From: an uncultured Desulfatiglans sp.
GTDB lineage: Bacteria > Desulfobacterota > DSM-4660 > Desulfatiglandales > Desulfatiglandaceae
Assembly: GCA_900498135.1 (NCBI GenBank)
Contig: LR026961.1
Span: 659,547-702,046, forward strand
Length of the DNA: 42,500 nt
Reading direction: 5' to 3'
A program made the translations under genes and the position numbers. Shown piece by piece: positions 8,889 to 15,928 of this stretch (position 1 is the first letter of the stretch; each line of letters begins with the position of its first letter). The notes under the pieces are model-generated. The model did not search any database and was not told where the DNA came from. It was given only the letters and a program-made list of their open reading frames with translations.

Positions 8889-9845
8889 TTAGAGATCCTC
8901 CATGGCAGCCCGGCGGCGGGACCCCCACCTGGCCGTGAAATAGCCCAGCACCCCTTCCGGCAGGAAAAAGATCAGAAGCATGAGCATGACGCCGAGGATC
9001 AGGGTCCAGTACTCGGTGTGGATGCCCATGACGGTCCGCAGGACGACCACGATGGCGGCCCCCAGCATGGGGCCGAAAAAGGAGAACCATCCCCCCAAGA
9101 GGCACATGATGAGGATCTCGAGGGACAGGGTCCAAAACATCATGTCAGGGAAGACGGACCCCTCGATGGTCACGAAGAGCGACCCGGCAACACCGGCGAA
9201 GAAACCGGCGACCATGAGCCCCACAAGCTGTTGCCGCTTGACGTTGACCCCGATGGCCTCGCTCCGCTCCGGATTGTCGCGGGTGGCCTGGAACACCCGC
9301 CCGAACGGAGAACTGACGATCAGATACATCAGGAACAGGCAGACCAGGGTCACCGCGCTGGTGAAATAATAGGCGTTGTCGATGGAGGAGAGGGCCTCCG
9401 GAACCGGCACCCCGTGGATGCCGTCGTCTCCGCCCGTAAAGGAATACCAGCGGTACACAATGGCCCAGACGAGTGAACCCAGAGAGATCTGGAGCATCCC
9501 GAAGTAGAGCTTGGAAAGCCTCACGCAGATCCACCCGATCAGAAGACTCAACAGAAGAGCGGCCACGGGTGCAGCCAGATAAGCCCAGATCGACGGGAGG
9601 CCGGTCTTCACCCGCATGAGGGCGAAGGTATAGGCCCCGACGCCGTAAAACACGGCATGGTGAAACTGGTACAGCCCGCCATAGCCCAGCACCAGGTTGA
9701 GGCTCATGGCCAAGAGCCCGGTCACCAGGACCAGGGAGATCAGATAGGTGTAAAACCTGCTCAGGAACTGCGGCGCCACGGCCATACACGCAACGGCCGC
9801 CGCCAGCAGGAGCCAGGTCTTTGGACTGAATACCCCTTTGGACAC
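8889..9845 (-). CDS. livM: Branched-chain amino acid-type ABC transporter permease LivM
   Basis: 318 residues, about ten hydrophobic segments. It begins after livH with GTG (VSKGVFSPKTWLLLAAAVA), chosen because the ACGGAG 6 bases upstream is a good Shine-Dalgarno and any earlier start would lie inside livH. LivM-type motifs are visible: SLNLVLGYGGLYQFHHAVFY near the N-terminus, the EAA-like cytoplasmic loop 'QATRDNPERSEAIGVNV', then FFAGVAGSLF and FFLPEGVLGY near the end. It forms the membrane channel with LivH. Confidence 0.92.
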   Translation of the reverse strand: MSKGVFSPKTWLLLAAAVACMAVAPQFLSRFYTYLISLVLVTGLLAMSLNLVLGYGGLYQFHHAVFYGVGAYTFALMRVKTGLPSIWAYLAAPVAALLLSLLIGWICVRLSKLYFGMLQISLGSLVWAIVYRWYSFTGGDDGIHGVPVPEALSSIDNAYYFTSAVTLVCLFLMYLIVSSPFGRVFQATRDNPERSEAIGVNVKRQQLVGLMVAGFFAGVAGSLFVTIEGSVFPDMMFWTLSLEILIMCLLGGWFSFFGPMLGAAIVVVLRTVMGIHTEYWTLILGVMLMLLIFFLPEGVLGYFTARWGSRRRAAMEDL

Positions 9846-9856
9846 GATGCACTCCG

Positions 9857-10750
9857 TTACCAGGTGGCTTTCAGCAAGCCCGTCGGACGAAAGATGAGGA
9901 CGATGACCACGGCGGCATAGGGGAACACAATGGCGAACTGGGGCAGGATCAGGATGCCGATCGCGTCGGTCAACCCGAAGATCAGGGCGCCCAGAAGCGC
10001 CCCCCAGATATTGCCCAAACCGCCGATGATGACGATCAGAAAGGCCTGGATGATGATGGCATGATCCATCCCCTGGGTGATGTTCTGTGTCGGGGCGACC
10101 AGCGCACCGCCCAGGCCGGCCAGAAAGCAGCCGATGATGAAAACCGCCGCAAAGACCCAGCTGACGTTGATCCCCACGGCGCCGACCATCTCCCGGTCGA
10201 CCGATGCCGCGCGGGCGATCTTTCCGATCTTGGTCTTGTTGGTCAGGAACCACAGGCCGAAAGCCACCACGGGGCCGACCAGCAGGAGGAAGAGGTTGTA
10301 GCGCGGAAAAGGGAGATTAAGGATGGTGAAAGAACCCTGGAGCATCGGCGGGAGGGAGAGCGACCGGTAATCCGAACCCCACACGAGCTTGACCAGATCC
10401 GCGAAGACGAGCATGAAGGCAAAGGTGAACAGGAGCAGCATCAGGTGCTCCCGCTCGTACAACCGGCAGAAGAGCCCGCGCTCCACGATCAGGCTGATGA
10501 GGGCCACCCCGAGCGGGGCCGCCAACAGGGCGACCGCGAAGCCGGCCGGCCCCCCGATGGAGACCGCGACTGAGTAGGCGAGAAAGGCGCCGATCATGTA
10601 GAGCGAGCCGTGGAACACGTTGGGGATGCGCAGCACCCCCAACACGAGGCTCAACCCCGATGCAACGATGAAGAGGATGGTCGTCCGGCTCAAACCGACC
10701 AGGACCTGCTGGAGCAGTGCTTCCCAGGACACATGCGCGGCGAATTCCAT
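9857..10750 (-). CDS. livH: Branched-chain amino acid-type ABC transporter permease LivH
   Basis: About 297 residues from the ATG at 10750 (MEFAAHVSWEALLQQVLVGL). An in-frame ATG at 10798 would add 16 residues that look like non-coding sequence, so the inner start is preferred. Neither has a strong Shine-Dalgarno. Family motifs include GLSLVLGVLRIPNVFHGSLY (the LivH 'SG..l..G..r..N.aHG' region), the cytoplasmic EAA-like loop 'RAASVDREMVGAVGINV' and the C-terminal IVLIFRPTGL. The gene follows livK after a 118-base gap that holds a strong stem-loop. Confidence 0.9.
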   Translation of the reverse strand: MEFAAHVSWEALLQQVLVGLSRTTILFIVASGLSLVLGVLRIPNVFHGSLYMIGAFLAYSVAVSIGGPAGFAVALLAAPLGVALISLIVERGLFCRLYEREHLMLLLFTFAFMLVFADLVKLVWGSDYRSLSLPPMLQGSFTILNLPFPRYNLFLLLVGPVVAFGLWFLTNKTKIGKIARAASVDREMVGAVGINVSWVFAAVFIIGCFLAGLGGALVAPTQNITQGMDHAIIIQAFLIVIIGGLGNIWGALLGALIFGLTDAIGILILPQFAIVFPYAAVVIVLIFRPTGLLKATW

Positions 10751-10806
10751 TTTGCGAAGCCCCCAGGGTGTCGGTGAATGTCCTGTCAAGGCATCCAAGG
10801 GCCGGA

Positions 10807-10823
10807 GGCCGCCGCTGGCGGCC
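10807..10823 (-). promoter_or_regulatory. Stem-loop between livK and livH
   Basis: GGCCGCC (10807-10813) and GGCGGCC (10817-10823) form a perfect 7-bp GC stem with a 3-base loop, in the gap after livK. No T-run follows. In binding-protein-dependent importers such hairpins commonly stabilise the upstream mRNA or partly attenuate readthrough, so that the binding protein outnumbers the membrane subunits. That role is inferred here. Confidence 0.4.
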
Positions 10824-10868
10824 GCGAGGGCGATAGTGCCCGGCCCTTGTCTGTTTCGGAAAGAGGGG

Positions 10869-12086
10869 CTATTTGGCTTCGCGCGCCTTGGCGATCTCCT
10901 CGCAGCTCGGTATGATCTCTTCTGCCGGTATAGTCACGATATCGGAGGCAATGAGGAAATCGTAGCCCTCCACCTTCTTGGTCACCCCCATGTACATGGG
11001 CAGCATGGCCTGGTGGTCGCAGGCACGAAGGGTCACGTTGCCGACCGGTGTGTCCACGTCCATCCCCTCGACGGCATCGATGAACTTCTCGGTATCGAAG
11101 GCGCCGGCCTTTTTGTACCCTTCGATGATGAGCCGAGCGGTGATGTAGCCGTAGAGGGCCCCCACCTTCGGCTCCCGTCCGAAGGCCTTCTTGAACTCCT
11201 CCACGAAGCTCTGATTTTCCGGGGTTTGCGGATAGTAGTAGAAGTAGTTCGAGGTCCCGATCACCCCTTCGGGCGCTTCCAGGCCGAGCGGCTTCAAGGT
11301 GGACAGTTCCGTTGCGGTGTGCATGAAGAAGGGCACCTGCTTGTTGAATCCGGTCGCGTGGGCGGCCTTCAGGAAGGGGACGCATCCGGCCCCGCCGGTG
11401 GCGATGATCACCGCATCGGGCTTCGCCGAGAGGATCGCCGTGATGTAGGGCGTGAAATCCGGTTCGCCGAGCTTCCACCAGGACTGCCCCAGGAGCTCGA
11501 CTTCGGGCTTCAGCTCTTTCAGGTGCTTCCAGGCGTTTTCGGCGATGGCGTGACCGTACTCATAATCGTCCCCGGCGATCCAGTACTTCACGTAGGGTCT
11601 TTTTGCCAGGCCGGCCGCGGCGGCTTTTCCCGCCACCGTCGTGTTTTCCGTGATCTGGAAGACGTAGCGATGGCCAGCCTGGCCGCTGATCTTGTCACTC
11701 TTGGAGAACGTCGCAAAGAAGGGGATCTTTTCCTTCTCCGCGAGGTCGGAAATCGCCAGGGCCAGGGCGCTGTTGATCGTGCCCATCAGGATGTCGACCT
11801 CTTCCCGCATCAGCAGCTCCTTGGCGGCGGCCAGCCCGATGTCGACCTTGAACTTGCTGTCCCGGGTGACGAATTCGATCTTCCGGCCTAGGACACCCCC
11901 TTCGGCGTTGGCCTTGTCAACGGCCAGCTGGAAGGCATCCCGGACATCGTTCGTGTAGGTGCTCGGCGGCCCGGAGTAGCAGTCGACGATCCCGACCTTG
12001 ATCGGCTTCTCGGCAAGAGCCGAACCAACGCTCCAGACCAGTACCAGACTCAAAAACAAACCTGCCAGCATCGCCCAACGTCTCAT
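10869..12086 (-). CDS. livK: Liv-type periplasmic substrate-binding protein
   Basis: 405 residues. The start at 12086 (MRRWAMLAGLFLSLVLVWSV, signal peptide cleaved near SALA/EK) has AAGGAGG 8 bases upstream. An in-frame GTG 18 bases earlier lacks a ribosome site. The mature part is a type I periplasmic-binding fold (Peripla_BP_6): KVGIVDCYSGP, AFQLAVDKANAEGGVLGRKI, then MGTINSALALAISDLAEKEK and a C-terminal lobe. It delivers the ligand to LivHM. Divergence from classical Leu/Ile/Val binders means the ligand may be another amino acid, amide, urea or aromatic acid. First gene of the operon. Confidence 0.9.
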   Translation of the reverse strand: MRRWAMLAGLFLSLVLVWSVGSALAEKPIKVGIVDCYSGPPSTYTNDVRDAFQLAVDKANAEGGVLGRKIEFVTRDSKFKVDIGLAAAKELLMREEVDILMGTINSALALAISDLAEKEKIPFFATFSKSDKISGQAGHRYVFQITENTTVAGKAAAAGLAKRPYVKYWIAGDDYEYGHAIAENAWKHLKELKPEVELLGQSWWKLGEPDFTPYITAILSAKPDAVIIATGGAGCVPFLKAAHATGFNKQVPFFMHTATELSTLKPLGLEAPEGVIGTSNYFYYYPQTPENQSFVEEFKKAFGREPKVGALYGYITARLIIEGYKKAGAFDTEKFIDAVEGMDVDTPVGNVTLRACDHQAMLPMYMGVTKKVEGYDFLIASDIVTIPAEEIIPSCEEIAKAREAK

Positions 12087-12370
12087 CCCCTCATCCTCCT
12101 TCACATCATAGGGTTCACAGATCGGATACAGCCATCGGAACGCGGGAGTTCATCCCCTTACAGCCTGTTCGTCTTGACAGCGCAAGATGCGACAAGATGT
12201 CCGTTTCTTCTGCCGGTTCTATTTTCATCGCTGAAACAATACCGTCTCGGAGGGTGGAAACACCCGGCTCCGATCGAGAAACGCACTCTAACCGTACCGA
12301 GGTTGCACTGGAAATGAATGATTTTCGGTTATGCCAGGTTGATCGATTATGGATCGGTCGTGGAGGATTT

Positions 12371-12400
12371 TACATAACACACCTTGATGCAGAGAGTCAA
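12371..12400 (-). promoter_or_regulatory. Candidate sigma70 promoter of the liv operon
   Basis: On the minus strand TTGACT (12400-12395) is followed after 18 bases by TATGTA (12376-12371), close to the -35/-10 consensus. It would give a leader of roughly 280 bases before livK. The rest of 12,087-12,545 carries no gene, only a small hairpin (GGGTG/CACCC) within the leader. Confidence 0.4.
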
Positions 12401-12545
12401 AAACAATTGTGTAAACGAGGTGAGAAGGAGAGCAAAAAGCGCATGCCTGCGGACAAGCTGTCCGTTGTCAGACAACCGACAGGGTGGATGCGGAGAGATC
12501 GGTCAGCAGGAAAGTGCGCGGCAACCTTTCTTCGCCGCACCGCCC

Positions 12546-13085
12546 TTACCTGGCAATCAGGCCGCTCACCTCGAGCCGCCGGACGACAGCCGGAACCATG
12601 GCAGCCCCGAGGGCCCCGAAAAGCATGCTGAACGATGCACTCAGAAGCGCGTGCTGAAGGACGACGGTCTTGTCCATGCCCATCAACCCATCCACCAGGG
12701 CAACGGTTCCAAAGCGCGTTGCGGAGGCGAGGGCACCTGTCACCACCGACCAGAGAAGGCTCGAGAACAGTGCGGGGTGGAAGGCAGCCGCCAGATCCAC
12801 CACCAACCCCGGCAGGGCGAATTTCAGGATCATCAGCGGACCGCCCTTCCCCATTCCCAGGAGCATGCACACGAAGCCCGCCACCAAACCCACCAGGGTC
12901 GCCGCTCCGAACCTCGCCACACAGCCGCGACCCAGCATGATGAAGAAGATCGTGAAAAACATCGCGTGGCCCGGGATATTCAAATGCAGGCGCAGCGCTG
13001 CGCGCGCGATGACGACGAATGTTGCGCAGAAGGCGATGCAGAGCCCCTCCTGCAGCGTAAAACGTTGGCCCGTGCTGGAGTTCAC
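12546..13085 (-). CDS. ECF-transporter S-component-like membrane protein
   Basis: 179 residues, GTG start overlapping the preceding stop (GTGA). About five to six hydrophobic helices (for example LCIAFCATFVVIARAAL, MFFTIFFIMLG, TLVGLVAGFVCMLLGMG, LVVDLAAAF, SFSMLFGALGAAMVPAV). The size, helix number and position downstream of ecfA-ecfT fit an ECF S component, the substrate-capturing subunit. The substrate-specific family (thiamine, biotin, cobalt, HMP and so on) is not recognisable to me. It could also be a membrane protein of another kind. Last gene of the operon. Confidence 0.65.
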   Translation of the reverse strand: MNSSTGQRFTLQEGLCIAFCATFVVIARAALRLHLNIPGHAMFFTIFFIMLGRGCVARFGAATLVGLVAGFVCMLLGMGKGGPLMILKFALPGLVVDLAAAFHPALFSSLLWSVVTGALASATRFGTVALVDGLMGMDKTVVLQHALLSASFSMLFGALGAAMVPAVVRRLEVSGLIAR

Positions 13086-13807
13086 GCTCGTCCTCCCTTC
13101 TTCTTCTTGCCGGTCACGGTCCAGGCTCCGTTCACCGCCTCGACCCGCAAAACGGGCTTGCCTTCTTTCAGCTCCGGTCTAAGCCACCCCTGGGAATCCA
13201 CCATTTCACCGGCATGAAGGCGAAGCCCCGTTCCGTCCTCGACCGCCTGGATCCCCGTTTTCTCCAAGATTTCGCCTACACTCACCCGGCCGTCGAGGTC
13301 CCGTATCCCCTGGAGCGAAATGAACCGGCCGTCGCGGCCGGTGCTGCGCAACCCAACCCCCGACAACGCACCGATGCACCCTTGTCCTGTCTCCCCCAGC
13401 CACCAGACCCACACGCCGAGTCTTGCCGCCAGGGCCCGAGCCTCCGCAATGGTGAGGACCTCCCGCTGCGCCCTGAAGCCCAGGTTCTGCAATTCATCCG
13501 GCACGGTGGAACGGTAAGCCACGCACAGCCCCGGATTCGCACCCTCGTGAAAGTGGTCTATCAAGAACGCTTTGGCCGTCTCCGCCGCCTCCAGCATCAC
13601 GTCTCCCTCGACGTCCATCTCGATGCAGGCGCTGCTGTTGTGGGAGGTGTAAGGGATATCCGGGTGTACCAGCAGTTGATGACGCGTCACGGTCGTCTGC
13701 GCAGAAAACCCCTCTTCCCGCAGCGACACAGCCAGCATCCGCGACAGACGCCCGGTGCCGATGCTTTCTTCGTTGTCCGTGTCATCGATAGCGATCAAAA
13801 GCTTCAT
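13082..13807 (-). CDS. TiaS kinase-domain-like (IDDTD) protein
   Basis: 241 residues. The start is the ATG at 13807, which overlaps the ecfT stop (ATGA). The N-terminus MKLLIAIDDTDNEESIGTGR contains the IDDTD signature of the TCKD kinase domain of archaeal tRNA(Ile2) agmatidine synthase TiaS. The rest also fits that domain: HPDIPYTSHNSSACIEM (compare TiaS 'P.IP.kt.gN.A') and TGQGCIGALSGVG. TiaS's later OB-fold and zinc-ribbon domains are absent; the last 75 residues are small and basic (GKKKKGGRA). By family knowledge the domain phosphorylates with ATP. Here, between ECF transporter genes, it may phosphorylate the imported compound or a nucleoside-like cofactor precursor. That is inference. 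Confidence 0.7.
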   Translation of the reverse strand: MKLLIAIDDTDNEESIGTGRLSRMLAVSLREEGFSAQTTVTRHQLLVHPDIPYTSHNSSACIEMDVEGDVMLEAAETAKAFLIDHFHEGANPGLCVAYRSTVPDELQNLGFRAQREVLTIAEARALAARLGVWVWWLGETGQGCIGALSGVGLRSTGRDGRFISLQGIRDLDGRVSVGEILEKTGIQAVEDGTGLRLHAGEMVDSQGWLRPELKEGKPVLRVEAVNGAWTVTGKKKKGGRA

Positions 13808-14550
13808 TCCGATTTTCCTTCCATAGGTTGTCCGACAAAATCCTCCGGCGGGACGGCGCATGTTCGATCCCCCGGTCTTGGCTCCCGCACCCCGTAGCCT
13901 CTGGCCTCCGCCGCCAGCGCCGCCTCGTCCGCCGTCCGGATGACGCGGACCATCAAAGGCACCATAATGCTGGAAAACACCTCTTTCCAATGACGCGGAT
14001 CCGCAAAACCCCTCAAGCTCAGCGGGACACCCCGCAGCCTTTGCACCTGAACGATTTCCCGCGCCTCCTGCGCCAGGTAGGGCACGAAACGGAGGCTGAC
14101 CAGGGTCAGGAAGGCGAAGCGCGCCGGCAGCCATTTCTTGAAGACCCTCAGCATCTCCGAGGTCCGCGTCGTGCGCAGCAGAATCGCTCCGGGCATGAAA
14201 AAGAGGACGACCTTCGCCCCGGCCAGAACGCCCGGATACCATCCCGCTTCCCACCCGAAGCGCAGGAGATAGAGGAGGACGACGATGACGGTCTGATACA
14301 GGAAAAAACGGCTGTCCACCCACCAGTCCCGCAGCCTGAGTCCGCAGCCTGCCATATAGAGCACATTCAGCCCGATCAGCGCAAAAAGCGCAGGGAAACG
14401 GGTCACCGTCACGGCGGCGAACCCCATGACGAAGGTGAGCAGGAGTTTCCAGCCGGCCCCCAGACGATGCACAGGGGATTCGCCCGCTCGATACTCATAG
14501 GCCGCCCCGGCTGAATAGGTTGGCCCGGTCTTACGCCGGCGAGGTCTCAA
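13804..14550 (-). CDS. ecfT: ECF transporter transmembrane coupling protein EcfT
   Basis: 248 residues. TTG start with a perfect AAAGGAGG 5 bases upstream, lying inside the end of ecfA (20-base overlap). It has an N-terminal block of hydrophobic helices (WKLLLTFVMGFAAVTV, LFALIGLNVLYMAG, LYQTVIVVLLYLL, GAKVVLFFMPGAILL) and then the long amphipathic coupling helices. The C-terminal ARG-type coupling motif is visible in AAEARGYGVRE, with a related QRLRGVP segment before it. EcfT links ATP hydrolysis by the EcfA pair to the S component. Cell location: inner membrane. Confidence 0.85.
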   Translation of the reverse strand: MRPRRRKTGPTYSAGAAYEYRAGESPVHRLGAGWKLLLTFVMGFAAVTVTRFPALFALIGLNVLYMAGCGLRLRDWWVDSRFFLYQTVIVVLLYLLRFGWEAGWYPGVLAGAKVVLFFMPGAILLRTTRTSEMLRVFKKWLPARFAFLTLVSLRFVPYLAQEAREIVQVQRLRGVPLSLRGFADPRHWKEVFSSIMVPLMVRVIRTADEAALAAEARGYGVREPRPGDRTCAVPPEDFVGQPMEGKSE

Positions 14551-15916
14551 GCCGTCCTCCTTTCATCTCCAACCGCCATTCAGCCCAGTCCACCGCGGGC
14601 AGGTCGTCATGGGATGCGATCAGCACAGCCGTCTGCCAGCGATTCCGGTAATCCGTCAGGGTGTTCAGTAGCCGGCGCCGCTCCCTGAAATCGATCCCGG
14701 CAAACGGCTCATCCAGAAGCAGCAGAGACGGGTGCATCGCCATGACGGAGGCCAAGGCTACGCGGTGCTGCTCACCCAGGCTCAGACCCAGCGGGGGGCG
14801 ATCCAGCAGATGCGTCACACCGCAAAGCGCCGCCGATTCCATGACACGCGCCGCCGCCTCCTTCTCGGGCAGTTTCATGCGCAGCAAGGAGAATCCGATT
14901 TCCTTTTGCACATTCTCTTCGAAGAGCTGTTTTTCAGGGTTCTGAAGAAGCAGAGCGATTTTCCCAAGGAGTCGGTCCGAGCGATGATCCCCTACCCCTC
15001 GAACCTGGACCGTACCGGCGTCGGGCCTCCTGAGACCGGCTATGCAGCGCAGGAGCGTCGATTTACCGGCGCCGTTTTCACCATACAGATGGACCCGTTC
15101 TCCCGCTCGGATCTCCAAATCCAGTCCACGAAAGACCGGCCCTGCAGGGCCATCGACCTGGAGTCCCTTCAAGGAAAGAAGAGGATGACCCTCGTCTACC
15201 AGCCTGGGCGGGTTCTCCCGCCCGCCCGCCGCAGGGCGACCGCCGGCTCTTTGCGGTTCGAAGCAATCCCCGACGCAGATGATACGGCCTTCCTCCATCT
15301 GCAGGAACCGGTCTGCCAGTTCCACGAAGGGCTCCAGGTCGTGCTCGGCGACGAGCAGCGTTACCCCCCGAGCCTTGAGCCTGCGAAGGATCTGAAGGAG
15401 TCTGGCTTTGCCCCTCCGGTCGAGTTGAGCCGTCGGTTCATCCAGAAAGAGTGCACGCGGCCCGGCCGCCAACGCGGAAGCCATGCCGAGCCGCTGTTTT
15501 TCGCCGGCGGAAAGCTCGCTGACATTGCGCTTCTCGAAACCTTGGAGACCCACGTCATCGAGGGCCTCCCCGACCCGCAAGGCGACCTCGCCGGGCGGAT
15601 ATCCCCTGTTCTGCGGGCCAAAAGCGACATCATCCTCCACCGGCGTCAGCAACACCTGGGATTCGATGTTCTGGAAGACCAGCCCGATATCCGATTCCGG
15701 CCCCGGGCAAACCCGAACCAGAGCACCCTCCTGACGGCCCCTCTTCAGAAGCCCGCGCAGCGCAAGCAGCAGGGTCGTCTTCCCACAGCCCGACGGACCG
15801 CCGACGCACACACACTCTCCAGTGTGCAGTCTGAGCGCAATATCCCGGAGCGCTGGTGCGCGAGCCCCCGGATAGGTATAGGAGAAATCCCTGACGGAAA
15901 GGAACGTTGCCCTCAA
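14531..15916 (-). CDS. ecfA: Fused double ECF ATPase (EcfA1-EcfA2 in one chain)
   Basis: 461 residues with two complete ABC ATPase domains. Domain 1 (about 5-225) has Walker A GPSGCGKTT, Q-loop FQNIESQ, signature LSAGEKQRLG and Walker B ALFLDEPTAQLD. Domain 2 (about 245-455) has Walker A GENGAGKST, LLQNPEKQLFEE, signature LSLGEQHRVA and LLLLDEPFAGID. The Q-loop 'QNPE.QLF.E' form is characteristic of energy-coupling-factor ATPases. TTG start, with AAGGA just upstream, 12 bases after the TonB receptor gene's stop. It drives EcfT. The fusion makes the pair stoichiometric. Confidence 0.88.
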   Translation of the reverse strand: MRATFLSVRDFSYTYPGARAPALRDIALRLHTGECVCVGGPSGCGKTTLLLALRGLLKRGRQEGALVRVCPGPESDIGLVFQNIESQVLLTPVEDDVAFGPQNRGYPPGEVALRVGEALDDVGLQGFEKRNVSELSAGEKQRLGMASALAAGPRALFLDEPTAQLDRRGKARLLQILRRLKARGVTLLVAEHDLEPFVELADRFLQMEEGRIICVGDCFEPQRAGGRPAAGGRENPPRLVDEGHPLLSLKGLQVDGPAGPVFRGLDLEIRAGERVHLYGENGAGKSTLLRCIAGLRRPDAGTVQVRGVGDHRSDRLLGKIALLLQNPEKQLFEENVQKEIGFSLLRMKLPEKEAAARVMESAALCGVTHLLDRPPLGLSLGEQHRVALASVMAMHPSLLLLDEPFAGIDFRERRRLLNTLTDYRNRWQTAVLIASHDDLPAVDWAEWRLEMKGGRLETSPA

Positions 15917-15928
15917 AATGTCCTTCGC

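Noticed and set aside
8154-9476. 440-residue plus-strand open frame
   Set aside because: Antisense of livG/livM in GC-rich DNA; rich in Asp/Gly/Pro/Arg with no family pattern. Same reasoning for the long antisense frames over relA (23467-25314), proS (25301-27058) and the RACo-like gene (18378-20102).
12197-13217. Two plus-strand open frames (144 and 277 residues)
   Set aside because: They run antisense through the S-component and TiaS-like genes and the liv leader; composition is that of shadow frames.
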